DNA of 38,835 nucleotides, taken from IMG/VR virus record IMGVR_UViG_3300025118_000050, positions 1 to 38,835 of that record, one strand, 5' to 3'. The DNA is from a virus. Shown in pieces: positions 33,937-38,721 of this stretch. Both the position numbers and the translations under genes were made by a program. Each line of letters opens with the position of its first letter. Position 1 is the first letter of the stretch. The notes beneath the pieces were generated by a model, which had not been told where the DNA came from, did not search any database, and saw only the letters and a list, made by a program, of their open reading frames with translations.

Positions 33937-34270
33937 CTTCTATTCTTACTATGTCTTTCTCTTCGCATTCTTTCCCCATCTGTACTTCTATAATAGTTAG
34001 GCCTGTCTTGCCTGCTATAATTCTGTGGTGCTGCTCTGGTTTGATAAAAAAGGACATCCCTGGTTTTGCTTCTATTGTTTCCTCCCCTATAACTACCTGT
34101 CCCTCACCTTTTACTACTACCCAATGCTCACTTCTATTATAATGATACTGTAAACTCATCTTCTGATTAGCATGCACTACTAACCTCTTTAACTTATACT
34201 TACTATTATCCTCGCGACGTTCTTCAAAGTGGTCTTCGTAAAAACCCCATGGGCGAAAAAATCTGTACAT
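33917..34270 (-). CDS. Cupin of mannose-6-phosphate isomerase / ManC C-terminal type
   Basis: A 117-residue single cupin domain. It begins RPWGFYEDHFEE. The metal-site motif is SLQYHYNRSEHWVVVKGEGQ (39-58; Q41, H43, E48 and H49 as likely ligands), followed by PGMSFFIKPEQHHRIIAG (70-87) and EKDIVRIEDDYDRI at the end. This matches the type II phosphomannose isomerase domain found alone or at the C-terminus of ManC, which interconverts mannose-6-P and fructose-6-P on the way to GDP-mannose. Stand-alone copies occur in cyanophages. With a glycosyltransferase and FkbM methyltransferase close downstream it fits a sugar-modification set. The ATG has no clear Shine-Dalgarno site and follows a ~150-base leader. 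Confidence 0.85.
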   Translation of the reverse strand: MYRFFRPWGFYEDHFEERREDNSKYKLKRLVVHANQKMSLQYHYNRSEHWVVVKGEGQVVIGEETIEAKPGMSFFIKPEQHHRIIAGKTGLTIIEVQMGKECEEKDIVRIEDDYDRI

Positions 34271-34420
34271 AAAAATTGTATGGGGCGACTTTATATAGAG
34301 AAAAAAATTTGCGGAGAAAAATTATATGTCGAAAGCAGACTTTTGTAGGTTAGAGTTAGGTACTTTTTTAGATCGCATCGCGCGCCGCGCCGGCATCAAC
34401 GAAACGCGCCATACTGCCGA
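34271..34420 (-). other. Long leader of the cupin gene containing a GC-rich island
   Basis: The stretch between the predicted transcription start and the cupin ATG is about 150 bases. Its first third (34372-34411) is strikingly GC-rich; 18 of the 20 bases at 34376-34395 are G or C. The leader strand also holds a 14-codon frame (MARFVDAGAARDAI, stop TAA). Short self-complementary pieces (GCGCG/CGCGC) could fold, and CCCCAT...ATGGGG brackets the cupin start codon. No known riboswitch consensus was recognised. Confidence 0.4.
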
Positions 34421-34427
34421 TTACTGA
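34326..34427 (+). CDS. Candidate 33-codon plus-strand gene across a GC-rich island
   Basis: A plus-strand frame from an ATG preceded by GCGGAGAAAAATTAT (GGAG, 9-base spacing), encoding MSKADFCRLELGTFLDRIAR and then RAGINETRHTADY. The second half is built from GC-rich codons (GCG CGC CGC GCC GGC), unlike the rest of the window, and LDRIARRAGINETR could start a helix-turn-helix. It lies opposite the leader of the cupin transcript and would be the only plus-strand gene here. It could be chance coding over a structured GC-rich leader element, so confidence is low. Confidence 0.25.
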   Translation: MSKADFCRLELGTFLDRIARRAGINETRHTADY

Positions 34428-34455
34428 TTATAACATAACACTGCTAATCTGTCAA
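34427..34455 (-). promoter_or_regulatory. Perfect sigma70-type promoter for the cupin gene
   Basis: The minus strand carries TTGACA (34455-34450), a 17-base spacer and TATAAT (34432-34427): a perfect match in both hexamers and spacing. The start would be near 34420. It lies between the 78-residue gene and the cupin gene and would give a transcript with a ~150-base leader. Confidence 0.8.
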
Positions 34456-34476
34456 TCTAAGTGTTACATAGTGTCA

Positions 34477-34713
34477 TTACAGTTGTTTACATTCTGCTGC
34501 ATAAGACTGCTCCCATAAAGTATCAACGTCCACTGACAGATTCTCGACGGTTACTGTTAGTTTCTCTTTCTCCTCATTTATATCAAATAAGGAGTGGTAA
34601 TTTATCTGATGTGGGTTAAAAGAATTCCCATCAACTTCAAAATCCAAAGTAACACGAATCCGCTGCAAATTAGGCGCAGAGTTGTTGTGCATAACCCTTC
34701 GAGAGACTGTCAT
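34477..34713 (-). CDS. Small hypothetical protein next to the putative origin
   Basis: A 78-residue protein, MTVSRRVMHNNSAPNLQRIR. After a basic N-terminus it is beta-like and acidic (RVTLDFEVDGNSF, KLTVTVENLSVDVDTLWEQS), ending AAECKQL. I do not recognise it. A second ATG at 34692 is an alternative, because the TATAAT of the upstream promoter ends only 6 bases before the first ATG, which would make a transcript from it leaderless. It is a single-gene unit isolated between promoters, next to the DnaA-box region, so a role in early takeover or replication control is possible but unproven. Confidence 0.65.
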   Translation of the reverse strand: MTVSRRVMHNNSAPNLQRIRVTLDFEVDGNSFNPHQINYHSLFDINEEKEKLTVTVENLSVDVDTLWEQSYAAECKQL

Positions 34714-34718
34714 ACTTA

Positions 34719-34747
34719 ATTATACACTGAAATTGAGAAAATTGCAA
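34719..34747 (-). promoter_or_regulatory. Sigma70-type promoter for the 78-residue gene
   Basis: The minus strand carries TTGCAA (34747-34742, 4 of 6), a 17-base spacer and TATAAT (34724-34719, perfect). The start would fall at or beside the first ATG (34713), suggesting either a leaderless message or use of the ATG at 34692. Confidence 0.6.
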
Positions 34748-34780
34748 CCCCCTCAGTGTTAATAACCGTAACGCTGATAG

Positions 34781-34809
34781 TTGACAACAATCCGCTCTTA
34801 TGTTATGCT
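34781..34809 (+). promoter_or_regulatory. Plus-strand sigma70-type promoter pointing into the DnaA-box region
   Basis: The plus strand carries TTGACA (34781-34786, perfect), a 17-base spacer and TATGCT (34804-34809, 4 of 6). Transcription would start near 34816 and run into the box cluster. No plus-strand gene follows, so the product would be an untranslated RNA, possibly an origin transcript or primer. Confidence 0.4.
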
Positions 34810-34871
34810 CGCTAAGATAACAACAAAACCAGACAATTATAAGACTTAAAGTAACTCTAACTCTCTCATAC

Positions 34872-35017
34872 TTTTCCACACATTATTATTACTTTTCAAC
34901 ACACTTGTGGAAAACGTTATAATTAAGCATTTCCTATTTATATTACTATTTAATACCTTATTTTCAATAGTTTTCCACAGAAAGTGTTAGTTTTCCACAA
35001 GCAATCTCTGTGGATAG
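34872..35017. other. Putative replication origin: DnaA-box cluster around an AT-rich core
   Basis: Four exact copies of TTTTCCACA, the DnaA box known from cyanobacteria, lie at 34872-34880 (+), 34906-34914 (-), 34971-34979 (+) and 34991-34999 (+). Near matches lie at 34893-34901 (TTTTCAACA) and 35009-35017 (CTATCCACA on the minus strand). Between the second and third box, 34915-34970 is about 80% A+T, like a DNA unwinding element. No other exact copy was noticed in the window. The 34714-34986 stretch has no convincing gene. The arrangement resembles oriC of bacteria. That it is used as an origin is inference. Confidence 0.5.
34935..34942 (-). promoter_or_regulatory. Exact T4-type late promoter element TATAAATA in the putative origin
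   Basis: The minus strand reads TATAAATAGG, an 8 of 8 match to the T4 late -10 element and the only exact one noticed. The nearest gene downstream (78 residues) starts over 200 bases away, so it may produce a long-leader late message or a non-coding transcript across the origin region. Confidence 0.5.
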
Positions 35018-35211
35018 GTTGTTACATAGGGGGATTCAATCCCATCATTCCAGTGTCTAATAACTCCTGCAATTATCACCGTGTTTGTTGTTAGATAAGT
35101 CGCTAATATAAACGTTCTAATGATACAAACTGTGTTATCGTATTTGTGTGTTTTATCATCAGAAAATGCGCCTATAGCATACATCCAAGTTTTTGCAATC
35201 TCTTTAAGCAT
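34987..35211 (-). CDS. Small single-pass membrane protein
   Basis: A 74-residue protein, MLKEIAKTWMYAIGAFSDDK. An N-terminal amphipathic part is followed by one hydrophobic segment (about 29-50, CIIRTFILATYLTTNTVIIA) and a C-terminal tail HWNDGIESPYVTTYPQR. I associate this short membrane protein (KTWMYAIGAFSDDK start) with cyanophage genomes, without a known function. Its 3' end overlaps two DnaA-type boxes. The start overlaps the upstream gene stop by 8 bases. Confidence 0.75.
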   Translation of the reverse strand: MLKEIAKTWMYAIGAFSDDKTHKYDNTVCIIRTFILATYLTTNTVIIAGVIRHWNDGIESPYVTTYPQRLLVEN

Positions 35212-35455
35212 TGTTGATAAATTGTGGTTCTAATTTGTGTTCTCTGCATGTTATATTATAATTGTAATCTTCGAACATTTCCATTAACATTACCGTGTTC
35301 TTTTTACCCCATGATTCTATACAATATTCTGGTATAAATCCATTCACTATGTTATCATGTGCCTTCCAACAAAAAGTATAAATTAACCCGTCCCAATCAC
35401 CCATGACATTGTTAACATTGAACTCGTTGTTATTTGAATCGGTTAAAGTATTCAT
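35204..35455 (-). CDS. Hypothetical protein
   Basis: An 83-residue protein, MNTLTDSNNNEFNVNNVMGD, then WDGLIYTFCWKAHDNIVNGF. It is rich in Asn and aromatic residues, with three Cys. There is no recognised domain or membrane segment. It overlaps the upstream 107-residue gene by about 26 bases and the downstream membrane-protein gene by 8, so all three are probably one transcript from the promoter at 35777-35805. Confidence 0.65.
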   Translation of the reverse strand: MNTLTDSNNNEFNVNNVMGDWDGLIYTFCWKAHDNIVNGFIPEYCIESWGKKNTVMLMEMFEDYNYNITCREHKLEPQFINNA

Positions 35456-35753
35456 TTGATTTGCAATTAGGGCGAGAATGGATATACTTTAATTTGTCCC
35501 AATCTGGTTGAAAACATAACAACAATGTATGGACATATTTGTGTCTTGGGGATCTCATTTTAGGGTTTAATTTCTCTTCAGTTTCACATATCGGACGTGG
35601 ACGGATTGCAGTCTCTATTGTAATATATCTCTGTAAACCTTCTTTTACATTTTCTATCATTTCTGGACATTTAAAATATACCCAACCTTCATCATGTTTA
35701 TCATAGTTGTTTGATTCCCAAATGACATAATCTCCAACCTCTGGTTCATACAT
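35430..35753 (-). CDS. Conserved hypothetical protein
   Basis: A 107-residue protein. The N-terminal half looks like a small beta barrel (EPEVGDYVIWESNNY, HDEGWVYFKCPEM, RYITIETAIRPRP). The C-terminal half has HKYVHTLLLCFQPDWDKLKY, a pattern I have seen in small proteins of cyanophages. No catalytic motif is visible. It is the first gene after a TTGACT-17-TATAAT promoter, with the start about 17 bases downstream of the expected transcription start. It probably heads an early three-gene unit. Confidence 0.7.
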   Translation of the reverse strand: MYEPEVGDYVIWESNNYDKHDEGWVYFKCPEMIENVKEGLQRYITIETAIRPRPICETEEKLNPKMRSPRHKYVHTLLLCFQPDWDKLKYIHSRPNCKSNEYFNRFK

Positions 35754-35776
35754 AACGAAATGAATTGGATATCTAA

Positions 35777-35805
35777 ATTATATATCAATACGGTGCAAAA
35801 GTCAA
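35777..35805 (-). promoter_or_regulatory. Sigma70-type promoter for the 107-residue gene unit
   Basis: The minus strand carries TTGACT (35805-35800, 5 of 6), a 17-base spacer and TATAAT (35782-35777, perfect). It lies in the 48-base gap between the 99- and 107-residue genes, with the -35 reaching into the last codon of the former. Confidence 0.7.
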
Positions 35806-36101
35806 TAGTGATTCTCTTCCCAAGTCTCGCAATTTACTTCCTTATCATCTATATTACATGTAACATCTTTAGCATCAAAAGTATTAAGATGTTGGAGTAT
35901 ATTATCTAATGATTGTATACATTTAGCACCTGCTAATTTCAAGTCTTCTAGTTGCTCTTCTAGCGGTTTCTTTGCTTGGGTTTCTATCTCTTTAAGGATT
36001 GAACTTAATTCAGTTGGTTGTGACATTGTGGGGGATGATTGAGAGGGCATTGTTGATACTAAGTAGTCTACACATTCAGCATAGTTGTTATCATTCTTCA
36101 T
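35802..36101 (-). CDS. Hypothetical helical protein
   Basis: A 99-residue protein, MKNDNNYAECVDYLVSTMPS. A Ser/Pro linker (PSQSSPTMSQPTELSS) is followed by a charged helical stretch (ILKEIETQAKKPLEEQLEDL) and an acidic end with several Cys. It is not recognised. It overlaps the 74-residue gene before it by 11 bases. A plus-strand frame over 35999-36235 covers part of it but has no start signal or context. Confidence 0.65.
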   Translation of the reverse strand: MKNDNNYAECVDYLVSTMPSQSSPTMSQPTELSSILKEIETQAKKPLEEQLEDLKLAGAKCIQSLDNILQHLNTFDAKDVTCNIDDKEVNCETWEENHY

Positions 36102-36315
36102 CAGGAAAGTTTGCTAGGTTTACATCAGCAAGTGCTCTAATCATTACCCATGCTTTCTCACCGGACATGAAATGTTCGTCGCATAAGTATGAAACAGAGT
36201 CCTCTAATAATTCCATTACTTCTGTTGCTTGGTAATGAAGGATTGCAGCGTCTTCGTTGTTCATTTGTTTGGAGTAATTAGCAAGGTTTTCGTAGAAACT
36301 AGATGGAAATATCAT
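36091..36315 (-). CDS. Hypothetical helical protein
   Basis: A 74-residue protein, MIFPSSFYENLANYSKQMNN. It is all-helical in appearance (DAAILHYQATEVMELLEDSV, HFMSGEKAWVMIRALADVNL), with an acidic C-terminus. No known family. The ATG lies 25 bases after the stop of the 63-residue gene and its end overlaps the next gene. It is one of a run of small, probably early, genes. Confidence 0.65.
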   Translation of the reverse strand: MIFPSSFYENLANYSKQMNNEDAAILHYQATEVMELLEDSVSYLCDEHFMSGEKAWVMIRALADVNLANFPDEE

Positions 36316-36340
36316 TTTAAAGTTTTATATTTTAGGGGCG

Positions 36341-36532
36341 CTAACTCGGAAAATACTCGTTAATATTCTCCCAATATTCGAGGATGTCCGTATACATTGA
36401 AGAAGAATAAACTTTCATGTGCTCGTTAATAACATTGGATTTCACTTTTGATTCCGATTGTGTTAAAGTATTCGATTTGTTTGAGGGCAAGTTCATAAGT
36501 TTTGAAGGAGAGTTTGCGGGCAAATTGTTCAT
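36341..36532 (-). CDS. Short hypothetical protein
   Basis: A 63-residue protein. The N-terminal half is Asn/Ser/Pro/Lys-rich and probably unstructured (NNLPANSPSKLMNLPSNK). The second half is Tyr-rich (YSSSMYTDILEYWENINEYF). There is no recognised motif. It is in line with its neighbours, with a 27-base gap upstream and a 25-base gap downstream. The composition is weaker evidence of coding than for adjacent genes. Confidence 0.5.
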   Translation of the reverse strand: MNNLPANSPSKLMNLPSNKSNTLTQSESKVKSNVINEHMKVYSSSMYTDILEYWENINEYFPS

Positions 36533-36559
36533 GTGGAAACCAATATCGTAAAATAGTGT

Positions 36560-36754
36560 TCATTGATTAGCAAGGATTAAAAGTTTACCTAATAACTTAG
36601 AATAAAATCTTGATGTCTCATCATCACTATATTCTTTGCATTTCTCCTGAGTTTGTTGAATTAATTCCTCATATTCATCTGTTGTTAGTTTAACATCAAC
36701 TTGAGGAATTCCTGCGGTTTGTTCTTCACCCCAGGCATATTGTATTGTGCTCAT
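36560..36754 (-). CDS. Short hypothetical protein
   Basis: A 64-residue protein, MSTIQYAWGEEQTAGIPQVD. After a short N-terminal strand it is helical and acidic (TTDEYEELIQQTQEKCKEYS, SRFYSKLLGKLLILANQ). It is not recognised. The ATG lies 2 bases after the stop of the preceding 66-residue gene, whose last codons are AAC TAA-like, giving coupled translation. Confidence 0.6.
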   Translation of the reverse strand: MSTIQYAWGEEQTAGIPQVDVKLTTDEYEELIQQTQEKCKEYSDDETSRFYSKLLGKLLILANQ

Positions 36755-36756
36755 TG

Positions 36757-36957
36757 TTAATTAACCTCCTGAATTGTGTTCCATACATTGATATAACATG
36801 ATAACCATTCTTCTTGCTCTGATGTTAACTTAGTATGGCAATCCATATCTGAATTGTTATCACTTTCATAGAGTAATTCATCTGCTGAAATATACTCTAA
36901 TTTGTGTAATGTGCAATAATCACGTAACACATTAGATAGAAAATCTATATTATTCAT
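36757..36957 (-). CDS. Short hypothetical protein
   Basis: A 66-residue protein, MNNIDFLSNVLRDYCTLHKL. I choose the ATG at 36957 over a TTG six bases earlier because a GGAG lies 10 bases before it (overlapping the end of the previous gene). The protein is acidic and helical, with SADELLYESDNNSDMD and LTSEQEEWLSCYINVW. There is no known domain. It is tightly coupled with both neighbours. Confidence 0.6.
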   Translation of the reverse strand: MNNIDFLSNVLRDYCTLHKLEYISADELLYESDNNSDMDCHTKLTSEQEEWLSCYINVWNTIQEVN

Positions 36958-36959
36958 TA

Positions 36960-37193
36960 TCAATTATCTCCTGATAGTTGTACTAGAAACTCTTCACTTA
37001 CTTGTGGAACATCTTTAGTTGGTAGGTACTTATTAATGTGCCTAGATGTAGTAACAGAGTAAAACTTCTCTGTCTTAACATAACCTTTTTCAGGTAAATA
37101 TGCGGCGACTGGTGTTTTATAACTAAAAAAAACTTCGGTGCCGTCGTTAAACGTAACCGAAGTCTGATTTGCTGCGATTGGTGTTAGTTGCAT
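36960..37193 (-). CDS. Conserved small phage protein
   Basis: A 77-residue protein, MQLTPIAANQTSVTFNDGTE, then VFFSYKTPVAAYLPEKGYVK and TTSRHINKYLP. The pattern 'LTPIAxN...FSYKTPVA...TTxRHINKxL' matches a small protein I associate with T4-like cyanophages, of unknown function. It is a compact beta-rich N-terminus followed by an acidic tail. The start has AAGGA 8 bases upstream. It is the first gene after the terminator at 37236-37258, with a TATAAT at 37227-37222 but no clear -35, so it may start a new transcript. Confidence 0.75.
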   Translation of the reverse strand: MQLTPIAANQTSVTFNDGTEVFFSYKTPVAAYLPEKGYVKTEKFYSVTTSRHINKYLPTKDVPQVSEEFLVQLSGDN

Positions 37194-37235
37194 GAGGATG
37201 ATTCCTTTGCTTGTTTATACTATTATAATACCATG

Positions 37236-37258
37236 AAAAAAACCCCTTGTGGGGGTTT
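37236..37258 (-). terminator. Rho-independent terminator after the nucleotidyltransferase-like gene
   Basis: On the minus strand AAACCCC-CACAA-GGGGTTTTTTT forms a GC stem of four pairs extended by A-T pairs, with a tight loop and a run of seven T. It lies 26 bases after the stop of the 325-residue gene and separates that transcript from the run of small genes. Confidence 0.8.
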
Positions 37259-37283
37259 GGTGTGCACTTTGCAAACTGTCTAC

Positions 37284-38261
37284 CTATGCTGCCATTGCAA
37301 ACTTTTTATTGTTAAAATTAGCACGTGAAAACTCATATCTATCTATTAACTTAATCATCATAACATGCTCTATGTTAGTAACAACTATGCCTTCATGATT
37401 AACAGGACTATTGTTAACAAAGCATTCTACATTTGATGAAGGAACGAATCTATTAAGCAACACCATTTTAGCGTTTGCTATTAACTCCCACAACTCAAAT
37501 ACATCAAATTTAATACCAGTTTCCTTGCTTAAATCTTCTGCATTAAGTATTCTTCCATCACGGATATATGAGTTGATAAGTGTCATCAACCGTGTCTTTG
37601 CTATCTTAGTCTTAAACACGGGGAAATCATCATCATTCATGCACTCTAACTTATCAACGATTGCATCCATTGAATATTTAAATGCTTCCTCAAAGTAGAA
37701 ATGTTCATTGATACTAACTGTACCATCAACCCATTTTACATTTAGTCCCCACATAGTTAGTGATGATTGAGGTACTGCAATCATATCATCAAAATCAGAT
37801 CCTACGTAGCAAGTATGCACTGCCATGATGATATTTTCAGTCGGAGCATTATCAAACTTATATGTTATCGTATTAGGTGTAAATGTGGTTGTGTCGCCAT
37901 CACCTTGCCCTATAAAGTCTGCTTGGTAAATACCAGCAACTCTAGGCAAATACTTGAGGCAAAGTCTTAAGATATTACGTAAATTTGTCTTCTCTGAGTA
38001 ATAGTAATCAATACAATCATTTGTATAACATATCTTCTTAATTCCTTTGTTGAAAACTGATTTCGTGCCGACAAAGAATCTGCCATTAGTTACATCTTTT
38101 CCAAAGACAATTGCAGGTGCTCCATCATACTTAACAGAGATAACATTCTCTTCTTGATTATAATCATTGAATGCAGAACGCATGACTTCAATAACATTTT
38201 GTACGGACTCTTTGCCGTCAAATGTTAAGTCTTCAGGGTGTGTGATGTGTAAGTTTTTCAT
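37284..38261 (-). CDS. Nucleotidyltransferase-like protein (ligase/capping-enzyme motif layout)
   Basis: A 325-residue protein. ENVISVKYDGAPAIVFGKDV (38-57) contains K44-x-D-G, the motif I lysine site of covalent nucleotidyltransferases (DNA/RNA ligases, capping enzymes). It is followed by GRFFVGTKSVFNK (60-72), GIYQADFIGQGD (110-121, motif III place), HEGIVVTN (289-296, motif IV-like EGhhh) and MMIKLIDRYEF (301-311, motif V-like lysine). The order and the I-to-IV spacing of about 245 residues fit the superfamily, although motif III has D instead of the usual GE. I associate the block with an uncharacterised phage family (DUF6267-like). It overlaps the upstream 67-residue gene (TAATG), with RBS AGAGGTG, and ends before a strong terminator. 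Substrate unknown. Confidence 0.8.
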   Translation of the reverse strand: MKNLHITHPEDLTFDGKESVQNVIEVMRSAFNDYNQEENVISVKYDGAPAIVFGKDVTNGRFFVGTKSVFNKGIKKICYTNDCIDYYYSEKTNLRNILRLCLKYLPRVAGIYQADFIGQGDGDTTTFTPNTITYKFDNAPTENIIMAVHTCYVGSDFDDMIAVPQSSLTMWGLNVKWVDGTVSINEHFYFEEAFKYSMDAIVDKLECMNDDDFPVFKTKIAKTRLMTLINSYIRDGRILNAEDLSKETGIKFDVFELWELIANAKMVLLNRFVPSSNVECFVNNSPVNHEGIVVTNIEHVMMIKLIDRYEFSRANFNNKKFAMAA

Positions 38262-38464
38262 TAATATGCACCTCTGAATAGTTCAAACATTACCTCACGA
38301 ATGTCTTTGATTGGTTGAACATCAACACCGACAACTTCTCCTGACTGTCTATACTCATCCAGAGCAGAAGTAATGATGTTCCACTGTTCATCAGTGAAGA
38401 AATCATACATGGTGTTTAACTCATTGTGTGAGTAGTCTTTGTTGTTGATTGTGAATTTAGGCAT
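38261..38464 (-). CDS. Small hypothetical protein, paralogue of its upstream neighbour
   Basis: A 67-residue protein, MPKFTINNKDYSHNELNTMY. DFFTDEQWNIITSALDEYRQ and an ending IREVMFELFRG match the 72-residue protein just upstream (FFTDVEWDAIDSSLSDYQD, ISNKMYDLFNP), so the pair is a tandem duplication of an all-helical protein. The ATG has a strong GGAGG 5 bases upstream. The stop overlaps the start of the nucleotidyltransferase-like gene (TAATG). Function unknown. Confidence 0.75.
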   Translation of the reverse strand: MPKFTINNKDYSHNELNTMYDFFTDEQWNIITSALDEYRQSGEVVGVDVQPIKDIREVMFELFRGAY

Positions 38465-38489
38465 AAACCTCCATAATAAAAATGAATAG

Positions 38490-38514
38490 AAAAAAGGCGC
38501 AGTTAGTTTGCGCC
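38490..38514 (-). terminator. Rho-independent terminator overlapping the end of the 72-residue gene
   Basis: On the minus strand GGCGCA-AACTAAC-TGCGCC-TTTTTT: a perfect six-pair GC-rich stem, a seven-base loop containing the TAA stop codon of the upstream gene, and six T. The stop codon is inside the loop, so translation to the end may influence termination. Confidence 0.8.
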
Positions 38515-38721
38515 GGAGTCAGGGTGACGGTTCTCATCCTGATACTTAGGGTTGAACAAATCGTACATCTTGTTTGAGATTGAAACCATTAATTCTGTTG
38601 CTTCGTCTCCATAGTCTTGATAGTCTGAGAGTGAAGAATCAATGGCATCCCATTCAACGTCAGTAAAGAAAGATTTGATAACCTGCTTTTCTGAGTCTGT
38701 GTACTGTCTGATGGTTTGCAT
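38503..38721 (-). CDS. Small hypothetical protein, paralogue of its downstream neighbour
   Basis: A 72-residue protein, MQTIRQYTDSEKQVIKSFFT, ending PKYQDENRHPDSGAN. The frame stays open to a GTG at 38823, which would add 34 residues. I choose the internal ATG because it aligns with the start region of the 67-residue paralogue, although no clear Shine-Dalgarno precedes it. Shared features are FFTDxxW, a following ISxL/DY segment and a terminal (M)YDLF. The terminator overlapping its end makes it the last gene of an upstream transcript, mostly outside the window. Confidence 0.7.
   Translation of the reverse strand: MQTIRQYTDSEKQVIKSFFTDVEWDAIDSSLSDYQDYGDEATELMVSISNKMYDLFNPKYQDENRHPDSGAN

Noticed and set aside
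34246-34284. CCCCAT...ATGGGG pairing followed by TTTTT at the cupin start, as a terminator
   Set aside because: The loop is about 28 bases and the stem only six pairs, so it is a poor terminator. It is mentioned only as a possible start-codon structure.
34670-34879. Minus-strand frame of 69 codons starting at a GTG within the origin region
   Set aside because: It overlaps the 78-residue gene in another frame, starts inside a DnaA-type box, has no ribosome site and reads as translated AT-rich intergenic sequence with several Cys and Leu runs.
37411-37698. Plus-strand frame of 95 codons opposite the nucleotidyltransferase-like gene
   Set aside because: It is antisense to a gene with clear motifs, and no promoter or ribosome site is present.
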